Assembly (NCBI RefSeq): GCF_014235765.1 | Contig: NZ_JACMYH010000004.1 | Span: forward strand, 330,067 to 394,066 | DNA from: Pseudomonas baltica | Lineage (GTDB): Bacteria; Pseudomonadota; Gammaproteobacteria; Pseudomonadales; Pseudomonadaceae | Reading direction: 5' to 3' | Length of the DNA: 64,000 bases | Part shown: in pieces, positions 33,723 through 42,827 of the stretch | How the letters are laid out: each line of letters opens with the position of its first letter | Numbering within the stretch: position 1 is the first letter of the stretch | The notes under the pieces: generated by a model | What the model was told of the DNA's origin: nothing | Databases searched by the model: none | Seen by the model: the letters and a program-made list of their open reading frames with translations, nothing else | Translations under genes and position numbers: made by a program

Positions 33723-34538
33723 TTAAACTTCGGTGGGGGTGTCGGGGTGGTTGCCCCATTCGCCCCAGGAACCGGCATAGCCCTTGACGCGTGGATAGCC
33801 CAGCGCCTTGGCCACGAGATAAGTGAAGCCAGAGCGGTGATGGGTCTGGCAGTGAGTGATGATTTCCTTGTCGGCGGTGATGCCCAGGCCGTCGAGCATC
33901 TGCGCGACGTCGCTGCGGATGCGCAGCTGGCGCGCCGGATCCATGGCGGCGGTCCACTCCAGGTTGATCGCACCGGGAATGTGCCCCGCCTTGGCTGCCA
34001 GCACTTTTTCGCCCGAGTATTCCAGCGGGCCGCGGGCATCCCAGATGGCCAGGTCGCTGGCGCCCAGGCGGCTTTGCAGGTACTCGCGGGTTGCGGTGGG
34101 CTCGTCGTGCAGGGTCAGCGACACCGGGCCGCCGGCGCTGGCTGGCGTGTCCTGGCTCAGCGGCAGGCCGGCGGCCTCCCAGGCCAGGATGCCGCCATCG
34201 AGGTAGTGATAGCGAGAATGGCCGATCACGTCGAGCAGCCAGATGAAGCGTCCGGCCCAACCGCCGCCCTCGTCGTCGTAGACCACGTAGGTCGCCTGCG
34301 GGTGGTGACCCAGCTCGCCGAACAGCTGCTCCAGTGACGCCAGCCCGGGCAACAGCCCCGGTGCAGGCGGCTGACCCAATTGGGTACGCTTGGGATCGAC
34401 GAAACGCGCCCCGCGGATGTGCCCGGATGCGTAGCGCGCGTCGCTGGTCAGGTCGACCACGATCAGGTTGGCGGCATCGAGCCGAGTACTCAGCGCCTCG
34501 GGCTCGATCACCAGGGGCAGGCCAGCGAAGTCAGGCAT
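33723..34538 (-). CDS. rhdA: Thiosulfate sulfurtransferase RhdA (rhodanese)
   Basis: Two-domain rhodanese (271 aa) transferring sulfane sulfur from thiosulfate to cyanide or other acceptors. The C-terminal catalytic loop is HCQTHHRSG with the persulfide-forming cysteine near residue 228. The N-terminal domain (about 1-130) is the inactive repeat. Start 34538 (MPDFAGLPLVIEP) is preferred to a long upstream extension that overlaps no conserved sequence. The order HDOD-rhdA-psd on one strand is standard in Pseudomonas. Confidence 0.94.
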   Translation of the reverse strand: MPDFAGLPLVIEPEALSTRLDAANLIVVDLTSDARYASGHIRGARFVDPKRTQLGQPPAPGLLPGLASLEQLFGELGHHPQATYVVYDDEGGGWAGRFIWLLDVIGHSRYHYLDGGILAWEAAGLPLSQDTPASAGGPVSLTLHDEPTATREYLQSRLGASDLAIWDARGPLEYSGEKVLAAKAGHIPGAINLEWTAAMDPARQLRIRSDVAQMLDGLGITADKEIITHCQTHHRSGFTYLVAKALGYPRVKGYAGSWGEWGNHPDTPTEV

Positions 34539-34581
34539 GCGGGTCTCCAGATAAAACGGAACGACGATTGTAGCGCAAGCC

Positions 34582-36102
34582 TTACCGGCTGCGGTTGGTA
34601 AAGGTGTCCAGCGCGCGCTCGATGCACTGTGCGGTCTTGCCGAAGCCCTGCACACTGATCTCGGAAAACGGGCGCCCGCCCTGGTCGGCGACCAGCAGCG
34701 TGTGTACCCGGCCTTCGACGCCCAGCGAGCGCAGCAGCAGGTGTTCACCGCGGAACAGCGCGCGCAGGGTTGCCGGCAGCAGCGCCTGGAGTTGTGCACT
34801 GTTGGCGGTGTTCATGCGCAACTGGGTCGGTTGGGCGAGCAGCCGCTGCAACAGGCTGCTGTGCTCGATGCCCAGGCTCAGCGCGGCCGCCTCCTTGGGC
34901 AGCCCGGCGCTCTGGTGCACGAGCAGGCTGCCATGGCTGCGGTCGACCATCAGCAGCATGACGCGCTGCATGCCGCACGCCAGCAATGCATCGCGTGCAC
35001 AGGTGGTCAGGTGCAAGGCATTGTTGAACGGCGTCGGCGTGGCCAGCAGCTGCGTGCACAGGTGCCGCCAGCCCGCCAGTGCCGCTTCGCTGGGTGCCGG
35101 CGCCGGTTCGCTGTCCTGCGTCGCGGGCGCGTGCTGCGGCGGCCACGGCAGGCTGCGCGCCGGGTGCCACAGGTCGGTAGCCCAGTGCACACGGGCGCTG
35201 TGCACCGCGTGTTGATGAACCTGTTGCTGCACCTGCTCCAGCGGCACTTGCAGGTACAGGCAACTCAGGTACTGCCAGCGCTGCAGGTGGGGGGTGAACC
35301 AGCCGTGCTGCGCCGCCAGGGCCAGACCATTGGCCATCAGGATGGTATTGGCCGGCTGGTTCAACCAGCGGCGCAGCGCCGGCTCGTCGTCCAGCTGCTG
35401 TTGCTGACGCAGGCGGTGCTGGTTATCGCGGGCGATGTGCAGCGCCTGCACCAGCGCCCGGCGTTCCCCCAGCAGCAGGCGATAGCCGTGCAGCACCCAG
35501 GCCGGCAAGCGCCATTTCTGCGCCAGTGCCTCGCAGAGCACCAGCAGCGGTACGCCGAACAGCGCCTGCTCGACCGTGGCCGCCGCTTCGCCCTCGGCAA
35601 TGACCCGGCGCTCCCATTCATCGAGCAGTTCGGGGTAGGTTGCAGCCAGTGGCCAGAGCGGCGACAGGAACAACAGGCTGCCCCAGTGGATCTCCTGCCA
35701 CAGCCGCGCCAGCCGTGCCGCGAACAGGCCATTGGCCTGCTGGCTGGCATGCTGGCTGATCATCTGCAACTGACGCAGGGTCAGCGGCATCTGCTGCGGG
35801 TCGAGCGCGGGCAGGCGCATCAGCAACTCTTCGGCACGCGACAGGCCCAGCCGGTTCAGGGCCACTTCGAGGCTTTCCGCCGGTTCCGCCAGGCTGTTGC
35901 TGGCATGCCGGTTGGCTTCGCGCATCACGCTGAGCACCAGCGCCGGGCTGTGCTGCATCAGGTCAGCGATGTCGCGCAGCGAGCGGCGTCGGTCCTTGAT
36001 CGCCGCGCGAACCTTGTCGTGGTAGAGCCTGGGGATCGGCAGGCGCACGCCATCGAGCAATGCGAGCCAGGTGTCGAGGGTTTGAGGCTTGGCGTTGGAC
36101 AC
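34582..36102 (-). CDS. HDOD-domain protein
   Basis: A 506-residue protein with an N-terminal HDOD domain (about residues 15-220: LPIPRLYHDKVRAAIKDRRR, IADLMQHSPALVLSVMREANR, VALNRLGLSRAEELL), a fold used in signalling proteins that lack HD-hydrolase metal ligands. The C-terminal part (about 340-500) may be GAF-like (MLLMVDRSHGSLLVHQSAGL). The start is a GTG at 36102 with AGGA upstream. It is divergent from motAB and sits upstream of rhdA. A regulatory link to motility is suggested only by position. Confidence 0.85.
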   Translation of the reverse strand: MSNAKPQTLDTWLALLDGVRLPIPRLYHDKVRAAIKDRRRSLRDIADLMQHSPALVLSVMREANRHASNSLAEPAESLEVALNRLGLSRAEELLMRLPALDPQQMPLTLRQLQMISQHASQQANGLFAARLARLWQEIHWGSLLFLSPLWPLAATYPELLDEWERRVIAEGEAAATVEQALFGVPLLVLCEALAQKWRLPAWVLHGYRLLLGERRALVQALHIARDNQHRLRQQQQLDDEPALRRWLNQPANTILMANGLALAAQHGWFTPHLQRWQYLSCLYLQVPLEQVQQQVHQHAVHSARVHWATDLWHPARSLPWPPQHAPATQDSEPAPAPSEAALAGWRHLCTQLLATPTPFNNALHLTTCARDALLACGMQRVMLLMVDRSHGSLLVHQSAGLPKEAAALSLGIEHSSLLQRLLAQPTQLRMNTANSAQLQALLPATLRALFRGEHLLLRSLGVEGRVHTLLVADQGGRPFSEISVQGFGKTAQCIERALDTFTNRSR

Positions 36103-36178
36103 TATGCTTATCCTGATGCATGCCTGAATGCAGGCCGACTACACGAACGGACCAAACTGGCTTTTGAAAACCGCTGCC

Positions 36179-36205
36179 TATAGTCTGGCGCAGTTCTGCC
36201 GATAA
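36179..36205 (+). promoter_or_regulatory. Sigma-28 (FliA) promoter of motAB
   Basis: TATAGTCT (36179-36186), an 11-nt spacer and GCCGATAA (36198-36205) match the FliA consensus TAAAGTTT-N11-GCCGATAA. The -10 is perfect and the spacing exact. It lies 66 nt before motA, which fits late-class flagellar control. Confidence 0.88.
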
Positions 36206-36271
36206 GGAGAACAACAGATTCAACATCACCTTTTTCGTCCATGAACCCGACTTCTGAAGTGTTTTTTATCC

Positions 36272-37123
36272 ATGGCTAAAATTATCGGCATCATTGTCGT
36301 GTTCGCGAGCGTGCTCGGCGGATACGTTCTTTCCCATGGTCAGTTGGCTGCCCTGGTGCAGCCCTTCGAGGTGCTGATCATCGGTGGCGCCGCACTGGGC
36401 GCGTTCCTGCAGGCCAACCCCGGCAGCACCACCATGATCGTGCTGAAGAAGTCGCTGAAGATGTTCAAGTCGCGCTTCAGTCATGCCTTCTATCTGGAAG
36501 TGCTGAGCCTGCTGTTCGAGATCCTCAACAAGAGCCGTCGCGAGGGCATGATGTCCATCGAGGCCGACATCGAGGACGTCGCCGCCAGCCCGATCTTCGC
36601 CAAGTACCCAGCCCTCCTCAAGGACGAGCAGATGATGGCGTTCATCTGCGATTACCTGCGCATCATGTCTTCGGGCAACATGGCCCCACACGAACTCGAA
36701 GGCCTGTTCGACATGGAGCTGCTGAGCATGAAGGAAGAGCTCGAGCACCCGTCCCACGCCGTCACCGGCATCGCCGATGCGTTGCCCGGTTTCGGTATCG
36801 TTGCGGCGGTGCTGGGTATCGTCGTGACCATGGCCTCGCTGGGTGATGGCGACAAGGCAGCGATCGGCGGTCACGTCGGCGCCGCCCTGGTCGGTACGTT
36901 CCTGGGTATCCTGGCGGCCTATGGTTTCTTCGGGCCCTTGGCGACCTGCCTGGCCCATGATGCCAAGGAAGAACTGAACGTCTACGAGGCCATCAAGGCG
37001 TCGCTGGTGGCTTCGGCCTCGGGCATGCCGCCGTCGCTGGCCGTGGAGTTCGGGCGCAAGGTGCTGTACCCGGCGCACCGGCCCAGCTTCGCCGAACTCG
37101 AACAAGCCGTACGCGGTCGCTGA
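36272..37123 (+). CDS. motA: Flagellar motor stator protein MotA
   Basis: Inner-membrane stator subunit (283 aa) that with MotB couples proton flow to flagellar rotation. Four membrane segments are visible: about 2-22, 34-50, 170-190 (ALPGFGIVAAVLGIVVTMASL) and 200-222 (VGAALVGTFLGILAAYGFFGPLA). The cytoplasmic loop between segments 2 and 3 has the charged residues expected to contact FliG. Transcribed from the FliA promoter, with motB 3 nt downstream. Confidence 0.97.
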   Translation: MAKIIGIIVVFASVLGGYVLSHGQLAALVQPFEVLIIGGAALGAFLQANPGSTTMIVLKKSLKMFKSRFSHAFYLEVLSLLFEILNKSRREGMMSIEADIEDVAASPIFAKYPALLKDEQMMAFICDYLRIMSSGNMAPHELEGLFDMELLSMKEELEHPSHAVTGIADALPGFGIVAAVLGIVVTMASLGDGDKAAIGGHVGAALVGTFLGILAAYGFFGPLATCLAHDAKEELNVYEAIKASLVASASGMPPSLAVEFGRKVLYPAHRPSFAELEQAVRGR

Positions 37124-37126
37124 GTC

Positions 37127-38152
37127 ATGGAAAACAACCAGCCCATCATCGTCAAGCGGGTCAAGCGCTTTGGCGGCGGCCATCATGGCGGCGCCTGGAA
37201 GATCGCATTCGCCGACTTCGCGACGGCGATGATGGCGTTCTTCCTGGTATTGTGGCTGTTGTCCGAAGCCACGCCTGAACAGAAGATCGCCATCGCTGGC
37301 TACTTCAAGGACCCGATCGGCTTCTCCGAAAGCGGCACGCCCTATGTCATCGACCTGGGCGGCTCGCCCCAGCTATCGCCCGAGAAGACCCTGAATCCGG
37401 ACGTCGAGGTGTCGCCGCCCAAGCCCGAGACCTCGACCCAGGTCGCGGCCGAGCAGGCCGAGCAAGTGGCCCAGCAGGTTGAAAAGGAACGCCTCGAATT
37501 GTTGCTGCAGGAACTGCAGAACAAGGTCGACGAAAACCCCCAGCTGCAGAAATTCAAGGACCAGATCCTTTTCGAGATCACTCAGGACGGTTTGCGCATC
37601 CAGATAACCGACGCCGAGAATCGGCCGATGTTCGACCTGGGCAGTGCGCGGCTCAAACCCTATTTCGAGGACATCCTGCTGGCCATGGCGGACACCATCA
37701 AGGCGGTGCCGAACAAGATCAGCGTCAGCGGTCACACCGATGCCAAGCCCTACGCCGGCAGTGCGGCGGGCGGCTTCGGCAATTGGGAGCTGTCGTCCAA
37801 CCGTGCCAATGCCGCGCGCCGCGCGCTGGTAGCCGGCAGCTACCCGGAAGACCAGATCGCCCGAGTGGTTGGCTATGGCTCGTCTTCGCTGTTCGACCGC
37901 AAGGATCCGCTGAACTCCATCAATCGCCGTATCGATATCGTGGTGCTGACCAAGAAGGCCCAGCGCGACATCGAAGGCGAGCAACCGGCCCTGGAAACGC
38001 CTGCACCCGGCGCGCCTCCAGCTGCCAGTCCTCCTGGCGCGTCGATCGGTGATCCCGATGCGCCGGTGCAGCCGCGCGAGCTGCGCCAGCGGCTGAACCT
38101 CTTCGAGGACGGCTCGACGAAGATGGTCGAGCCGGGCAAACCCGCGCCCTGA
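37127..38152 (+). CDS. motB: Flagellar motor stator protein MotB
   Basis: Peptidoglycan-anchored stator subunit (341 aa). One membrane segment (about 27-48) carries the proton-binding aspartate in WKIAFADFATAMMAFF. A coiled linker (EQVAQQVEKERLELLLQELQNK) precedes the OmpA-like peptidoglycan-binding domain (about 165-285; VSGHTDAKPYAG, LSSNRANAARRALV). The C-terminus is a proline-rich tail of about 50 residues. In P. putida, as I recall, rsgA follows motB directly. Here block A (TIR, aminotransferase, LysR) intervenes. Confidence 0.97.
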   Translation: MENNQPIIVKRVKRFGGGHHGGAWKIAFADFATAMMAFFLVLWLLSEATPEQKIAIAGYFKDPIGFSESGTPYVIDLGGSPQLSPEKTLNPDVEVSPPKPETSTQVAAEQAEQVAQQVEKERLELLLQELQNKVDENPQLQKFKDQILFEITQDGLRIQITDAENRPMFDLGSARLKPYFEDILLAMADTIKAVPNKISVSGHTDAKPYAGSAAGGFGNWELSSNRANAARRALVAGSYPEDQIARVVGYGSSSLFDRKDPLNSINRRIDIVVLTKKAQRDIEGEQPALETPAPGAPPAASPPGASIGDPDAPVQPRELRQRLNLFEDGSTKMVEPGKPAP

Positions 38153-38195
38153 TGGACTGCATCGCCTTCCCAGCCTTCCCAGCCTTGCCGCCGAG

Positions 38196-38663
38196 CTAGA
38201 ATCCACGCCCGATGCGTTCGCGCAGGCCCCTGTGGATATCGCGCGCGCACAGCTGCAGCGGCGTCTCGCGCTGACTGGCCGGCATGCGCAGGGCCGCCTC
38301 GCGGTGGTAGGCCTCGATGACGAAGTCCAATTGCTGCGTGCGCGTCAGGGTCGGCCAATGGGCCAGGTATTCGGGCAGCGCCTGGTCACCCATTCGATAC
38401 ACGCAGATGCGTCGGTCCCACGAGGTCGCCTCGCCGATGGAGAAGGGTATCCACCAACGCCGCGCGCTGCTGTGGGACATCATCAGGATCACGTGGGTGC
38501 AGTCACGGATGTGCGCGGTGATCGTCTCGGTGACATGCAGGGTGGTCAGCGATTCGAAGTCCATCACGTCCATGCGCACCTCGATCCCGGCCCTGCGCAG
38601 TTGCTTGCGGACCCGCAGCGCGTGTGGATGATCGGCATGCTGGTAGCCGATGAACACGCTCAT
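38196..38663 (-). CDS. TIR-like domain protein lacking the usual catalytic glutamate
   Basis: A 155-residue single-domain protein. The fold reads as TIR: SVFIGYQHADHPHALRVRKQ (box-1-like), AGIEVRMDVMDFESL, and CTHVILMMSHSSARRWWIPF. In many bacterial TIR domains this last block reads WWVPFE, where E is the NADase residue. Here residue 75 is Ser (WWIPFSIGEA), so NAD cleavage is doubtful unless E78 substitutes. ATG 38663 with GGGAG 7 nt upstream is preferred to ATG 38738. The gene is convergent with motB and behind an inverted repeat. A sensor, decoy or binding role is possible. No partner effector gene is adjacent. Confidence 0.75.
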   Translation of the reverse strand: MSVFIGYQHADHPHALRVRKQLRRAGIEVRMDVMDFESLTTLHVTETITAHIRDCTHVILMMSHSSARRWWIPFSIGEATSWDRRICVYRMGDQALPEYLAHWPTLTRTQQLDFVIEAYHREAALRMPASQRETPLQLCARDIHRGLRERIGRGF

Positions 38664-38781
38664 CGCCGACTCCCGCCAGCAGTCGGTCGAGCGAGGCGCA
38701 GGCAGGCAAGGGGCAGGTCGAGCATGGAAAACCTTCATCGTGAGTGTTGAAGGTTGAAAGATTGTTCAATGCCGTTTAAGC

Positions 38782-38817
38782 GGCAAGGTATGTCATTCAA
38801 AAGAGACATTCCTTACC
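38782..38817. repeat. Imperfect inverted repeat upstream of the TIR-like gene
   Basis: GGCAAGGTATGTC (38782-38794) and GACATTCCTTACC (38805-38817) are inverted with 11 of 13 matches around a 10-nt AT-rich loop. A second small palindrome (GCCGTTTAAGCGGC, 38771-38784) abuts it. The gap is visibly more AT-rich than its surroundings. It may act as an operator for the TIR-like gene or as the aminotransferase terminator. Confidence 0.5.
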
Positions 38818-38849
38818 TAGGAAAGTAACTTCTCCTACAGCCAATTCCT

Positions 38850-40049
38850 CTAGCTGGCACCTGTGCACAACCCTTGCGGCGCGCGCACCAGGGCGGACAG
38901 GGCATCGGCAATACGCTCCACCTCAGCCGCGCTCAGGGTCAAGGGCGGCAGCAGGCGCAGGGTGGTGCCACGGGTCACGTTGATCAGCAGGGCATGCTCT
39001 TGCGCCGCCCGCTGCATCAGTTCGCGACAGGGCCGGTCCAGTTCCACGCCGATCATCAGGCCCACGCCGCGCACAGCCTTGACTCCGGGCAAGATGCCCA
39101 CTTCGCTGCGCAAGCATTCGAGCAGCGCCTGCCCCTGGCGCGCGGCGTTGTCCAGCAGCCCCTCGCGCTCGATGATGTCCAGCACCGTACAGCCAACCCG
39201 GCAGGCCAGCGGGTTGCCGCCGAACGTGCTGCCATGGCTGCCGGGCGTGAACAGGCGGCCTACTGCCGCGCTGGCCAGGCAGGCGCCGATCGGAATGCCG
39301 TTGCCCAGGGCCTTCGCCAGCGTGAGCACATCTGGCTGGATGCCCGCATGCTGGTAGGCGAACCACTGGCCGGTGCGACCGATGCCACTCTGGATCTCAT
39401 CGAGCATCAGCAACCAGCCATGGTTGTCGCAGTGCTCACGCAGGGCGCGTAGGTAGGCGGCAGAGGCGACATGCACACCGCTTTCGCCCTGAATCGGTTC
39501 GAGCAGCACTGCCGCAATGCGCTGTCCGAACGCCTGGGTGACGCTGGCCAGCGCGTCGAGGTCGGCGAAGGGGATCTTCACGCAATCGCCCGGCAGTTGG
39601 CCCAGTCCGGCGCTCAGGTGCGCGCCGTCGCTGGCTGCCAGGGTGGCCAGAGTGCGCCCGTGAAAGGCGTTGTTCATGACCACCACCAAAGGCCGGGCGA
39701 TGCCGCGGGCATGGCCATGCAGGCGGGCCAGCTTCAATGCGGTCTCGTTTGCCTCGGCCCCCGAATTGTTGAAAAACGCCAGGGCCAGGCCGGATTTTTC
39801 AGCCAGCTTCGCGCCCAATCGTTGCTGCCAGTCGATGGCATACAGGTTGGACGTGTGCAGCAACAACCCGGCTTGTTCGGCAATGGCGGCTACCACGTCG
39901 GGATGGCTATGGCCCACGTTGGTCACCGCCACGCCGGCCAGTGCATCCAGGTATTCGCGGCCGCTGTCGTCCCACAGGCGGGTGCCGAGGCCGCGGGTGA
40001 ACGTCAGGGGCAGGGGTTGATAGGTCGGCATCAAGTGGTTGGCGCTCAT
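38850..40049 (-). CDS. Class III aminotransferase, ArgD-like
   Basis: PLP-dependent aminotransferase (399 aa) of the acetylornithine/4-aminobutyrate type. Markers are [45 protein letters not shown] and the PLP lysine in [15 protein letters not shown]. It resembles the argD/astC group, but the exact substrate cannot be assigned. The main arginine-pathway copy is normally elsewhere, so this looks like an accessory paralogue. It is divergent from a LysR gene 98 nt away, which probably controls it. Confidence 0.85.
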   Translation of the reverse strand: MSANHLMPTYQPLPLTFTRGLGTRLWDDSGREYLDALAGVAVTNVGHSHPDVVAAIAEQAGLLLHTSNLYAIDWQQRLGAKLAEKSGLALAFFNNSGAEANETALKLARLHGHARGIARPLVVVMNNAFHGRTLATLAASDGAHLSAGLGQLPGDCVKIPFADLDALASVTQAFGQRIAAVLLEPIQGESGVHVASAAYLRALREHCDNHGWLLMLDEIQSGIGRTGQWFAYQHAGIQPDVLTLAKALGNGIPIGACLASAAVGRLFTPGSHGSTFGGNPLACRVGCTVLDIIEREGLLDNAARQGQALLECLRSEVGILPGVKAVRGVGLMIGVELDRPCRELMQRAAQEHALLINVTRGTTLRLLPPLTLSAAEVERIADALSALVRAPQGLCTGAS

Positions 40050-40147
40050 CGCGAATCGCTCGGGAGGAAATGAATCTGCAGTATTCCCTTCAAGCTCAGA
40101 TGGATAAACGCCGCTAGACTGGATGCACTTTTCACTTGGAGTTGATA

Positions 40148-41086
40148 ATGGATCTGTTCCAAGCCATGCAGGTGTACGTGAAAGTCGTGGAACTAGGCAC
40201 CATGACGGCAGCCGCCAACGCCTGCGACCTGTCCACGACCATGGTCAGCAACCATCTGCAGGCATTGGAGCGGCGTCTGGGCGTTACCCTGTTGCTGCGC
40301 ACCACGCGCCGTCAGCAGGTGACCGACGCGGGCCAGGCCTACTACCAGCGCTGCCTGGAGGTGCTGGGGCTGGTCGCCGATTCCGAGCGCTGGGCCGAAC
40401 ACACCCAAGGCACCCCGCAGGGCCTGTTACGGATCACCGCGCCGCCCACCTTCGGCGCCGAGTGCCTGGCGCCGGCACTGGCGGGGTTTCTTCAGCGTTA
40501 TCCACAGATCAGCGTCAGCCTCAGCCTCGGTGATCAGGTACAGGACATGCTCGACGGCCGGTACGACGCCGCCCTGCGCCTGGGTAATCTGGAGCCCTCG
40601 ACCTTGATTGCACGTCCCCTGGACGACTATCGGCTGAGCATCTGTGCGTCTCCGGACTACCTGCGTCGCCATGGCACGCCTGGCCACCCCGAAGAGCTGG
40701 CTGCGCACGAGTGCCTGCAGTTCATGTACAACCCAGGCGATGAGTGGCGCGGCACGCAAAAGCGGTGGTCCATGCAGGGGCCCAGTGGCTCGATCGGCGT
40801 CGATGTTCGAGGGCGTCTGGTCACCAACAGCAGCGCCGGGCTGCGTCAGGCCGCCCTGGCGGGCATGGGCCTGGTGATGCTTCCCGACGTGCTGGTGCGT
40901 GGCGATCTCGAGGAAGGCAAGCTGGTCCAGGTACTGGCTCGATACGCGTTGCCCGGCAGACCCATGCACCTGCTTTATCCACAGGCGCGATACCGTTCGC
41001 CGAAGCTGCGCGCATTCGTGGACTACATCGTCCAGACCCTGGGGCCGCAGCCGGCCCGAGGATCAGCAGGTGCCCTGAATCAGTAG
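40148..41086 (+). CDS. LysR-family transcriptional regulator
   Basis: A 312-residue LysR-type regulator. The N-terminal winged helix-turn-helix ([40 protein letters not shown]) is followed by the effector-binding domain (about 90-295). It belongs to the CrgA/DmlR-like group ([20 protein letters not shown]). ATG 40148 follows GGAG with 6-nt spacing. It is divergent from the aminotransferase and is its likely regulator. The last 7 nt overlap the convergent rsgA gene. Confidence 0.9.
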   Translation: MDLFQAMQVYVKVVELGTMTAAANACDLSTTMVSNHLQALERRLGVTLLLRTTRRQQVTDAGQAYYQRCLEVLGLVADSERWAEHTQGTPQGLLRITAPPTFGAECLAPALAGFLQRYPQISVSLSLGDQVQDMLDGRYDAALRLGNLEPSTLIARPLDDYRLSICASPDYLRRHGTPGHPEELAAHECLQFMYNPGDEWRGTQKRWSMQGPSGSIGVDVRGRLVTNSSAGLRQAALAGMGLVMLPDVLVRGDLEEGKLVQVLARYALPGRPMHLLYPQARYRSPKLRAFVDYIVQTLGPQPARGSAGALNQ

Positions 41087-42111
41087 GTGTCCTGGGTCAG
41101 GCTGGCGATGATCGAGCGGTAGCTGTTCATGCGCTGCTGCTGCACACGGCCATCGTCCAGTGCTGCGAGCAAGGCGCAGCCGGGTTCGCGGTCATGCTTG
41201 CAGTCGCGGAAGCGACAGGTGCCGAGCAGGTCGGCGAACTCGATGAAGCCGGCTTCGACGTCGGCGCGGCTGACATGGCCCAGGCCGAACTCGCGGATAC
41301 CGGGGGAGTCGATCAGCTCACCGCCGCCGGGGAAGTGGAACAACCGTGCGGTGGTGGTGGTGTGCGTGCCCTGGCCGGACCATTCCGACAGCGCACCCAC
41401 ACGGGCCTGCACTTCAGGCAGCAGGCTGTTGACCAGCGATGACTTGCCTACGCCGGACTGGCCGACGAATACGCTGATGTGACCATCCAGGCGTGCCTGC
41501 AACTGCTGCATGCCATCGCCCTGATGAGCCGAGACCTCGAGCAGTGGGTAACCCAGCTGGCGATACACCGCCAGCAGCGCGTTGAGCGCCGGCGCGTTCT
41601 GCTCGTCGATCAGGTCGGCTTTGTTCAGCAGCAGCAGGGGATGGATGCCCGCGTGTTCGGCGGCTACCAGGTAGCGGTCGATCAGGTTGGCATGGGGCTC
41701 GGGCATGGGCGCGAACACGATGACGATCAGGTCGACGTTGGCAGCGACCGGCTTGAGCTGCCCGCGGCTGTCGGGGCGGCACAGCTCGGTGCTGCGCGGC
41801 AGTTGGGCAACGATGACACCGATGCCCTGATTGCCCGCGCGCCAGACCACCTTGTCGCCGGTGACCAGCGCCGGCAGGTTGGCCCGCAGATAGCAGCGGC
41901 AGACCTGGCCGGCGTGCTCGCCTTCCAGTGCCTCGACTTCCACCTGAACACCGAAGTGCGCGATCACCAGCCCCGTCTGCTCGGGGCCCAGGTCACCGCC
42001 TTCCAGCGTCTCCAGGGCCTGGGACTCGCGCTTGGCGGCGCGGGCAGCGCGCTCGCCCTGGATTTTTTCGATGCGCCAGTTCTGGCGGCGGTTCAGTTGG
42101 CGTTTGGCCAT
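41080..42111 (-). CDS. rsgA: Ribosome small-subunit GTPase RsgA
   Basis: Circularly permuted GTPase (343 aa) that checks late 30S maturation. After an N-terminal OB domain (about 40-120), the GTPase motifs appear in permuted order: LNKADL (G4), [12 protein letters not shown] (G1, near residue 220) and DSPGIREFG (G3). The C-terminal zinc site [14 protein letters not shown] is complete. It is divergent from orn, the conserved Pseudomonas arrangement. Confidence 0.96.
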   Translation of the reverse strand: MAKRQLNRRQNWRIEKIQGERAARAAKRESQALETLEGGDLGPEQTGLVIAHFGVQVEVEALEGEHAGQVCRCYLRANLPALVTGDKVVWRAGNQGIGVIVAQLPRSTELCRPDSRGQLKPVAANVDLIVIVFAPMPEPHANLIDRYLVAAEHAGIHPLLLLNKADLIDEQNAPALNALLAVYRQLGYPLLEVSAHQGDGMQQLQARLDGHISVFVGQSGVGKSSLVNSLLPEVQARVGALSEWSGQGTHTTTTARLFHFPGGGELIDSPGIREFGLGHVSRADVEAGFIEFADLLGTCRFRDCKHDREPGCALLAALDDGRVQQQRMNSYRSIIASLTQDTY

Positions 42112-42206
42112 GTGTGTTCCGTGTAAATGAATGCAGGTGTTGACGAAGGCGGGATACTAGCACGGCCGGCTAGGCTAAACTGCGCAGCTACGCCGAGGAG
42201 ACTTTC

Positions 42207-42749
42207 ATGCAGAACCCACAGAACCTGATCTGGATCGACCTGGAAATGACCGGCCTGGACCCGGATCACGATGTCATCATCGAAATGGCCGCCATCGTCA
42301 CCGACAGCGACCTCAATACCCTGGCCGAAGGGCCGGTTATCGCCATCCACCAGAGCGACGAGATCCTCGCCGGCATGGACGAGTGGAACACCCGTCAGCA
42401 CGGCGGCTCCGGCCTGACCCAGCGGGTGCGCGAGAGCACCGTCAGCATGGCCGATGCGCAGGCGCAGACCATTGCCTTCCTCGAGCAATGGGTGCCCAAG
42501 GGCAAGTCGCCGATCTGCGGCAACAGCATCTGCCAGGATCGCCGCTTCCTCTACCGCCACATGCGCGAACTGGAAAACTACTTCCACTACCGCAACCTCG
42601 ACGTTTCGACCCTCAAGGAGCTGGCCGCGCGCTGGGCCCCGGAGGTCAAGGACAGCTTCCAGAAGGGCAGCACCCACCTGGCCCTGGACGACATCCGCGA
42701 ATCCATCGCCGAGCTGCAACACTACCGCAAGCATTTCATCAAGTTCTGA
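42207..42749 (+). CDS. orn: Oligoribonuclease Orn
   Basis: DEDD-family 3'-5' exonuclease (180 aa) that degrades 2-5 nt RNAs including pGpG, the last step of c-di-GMP turnover. The first two acidic residues are in [11 protein letters not shown]. The others are in CQDRRFL and in the [10 protein letters not shown] motif near residue 160. ATG 42207 has GAGGAG upstream. The 78-nt gap to the convergent MocR gene holds a GC-rich REP-like hairpin (about 42779-42812). Confidence 0.97.
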   Translation: MQNPQNLIWIDLEMTGLDPDHDVIIEMAAIVTDSDLNTLAEGPVIAIHQSDEILAGMDEWNTRQHGGSGLTQRVRESTVSMADAQAQTIAFLEQWVPKGKSPICGNSICQDRRFLYRHMRELENYFHYRNLDVSTLKELAARWAPEVKDSFQKGSTHLALDDIRESIAELQHYRKHFIKF

Positions 42750-42827
42750 AGCCCGGAAACCTCTGCTGCGGGAGCGAAGCGGGCGGCGATCCCTCTGCCC
42801 GCGAAGAGGCCCTCAAGCCTACCTCTC

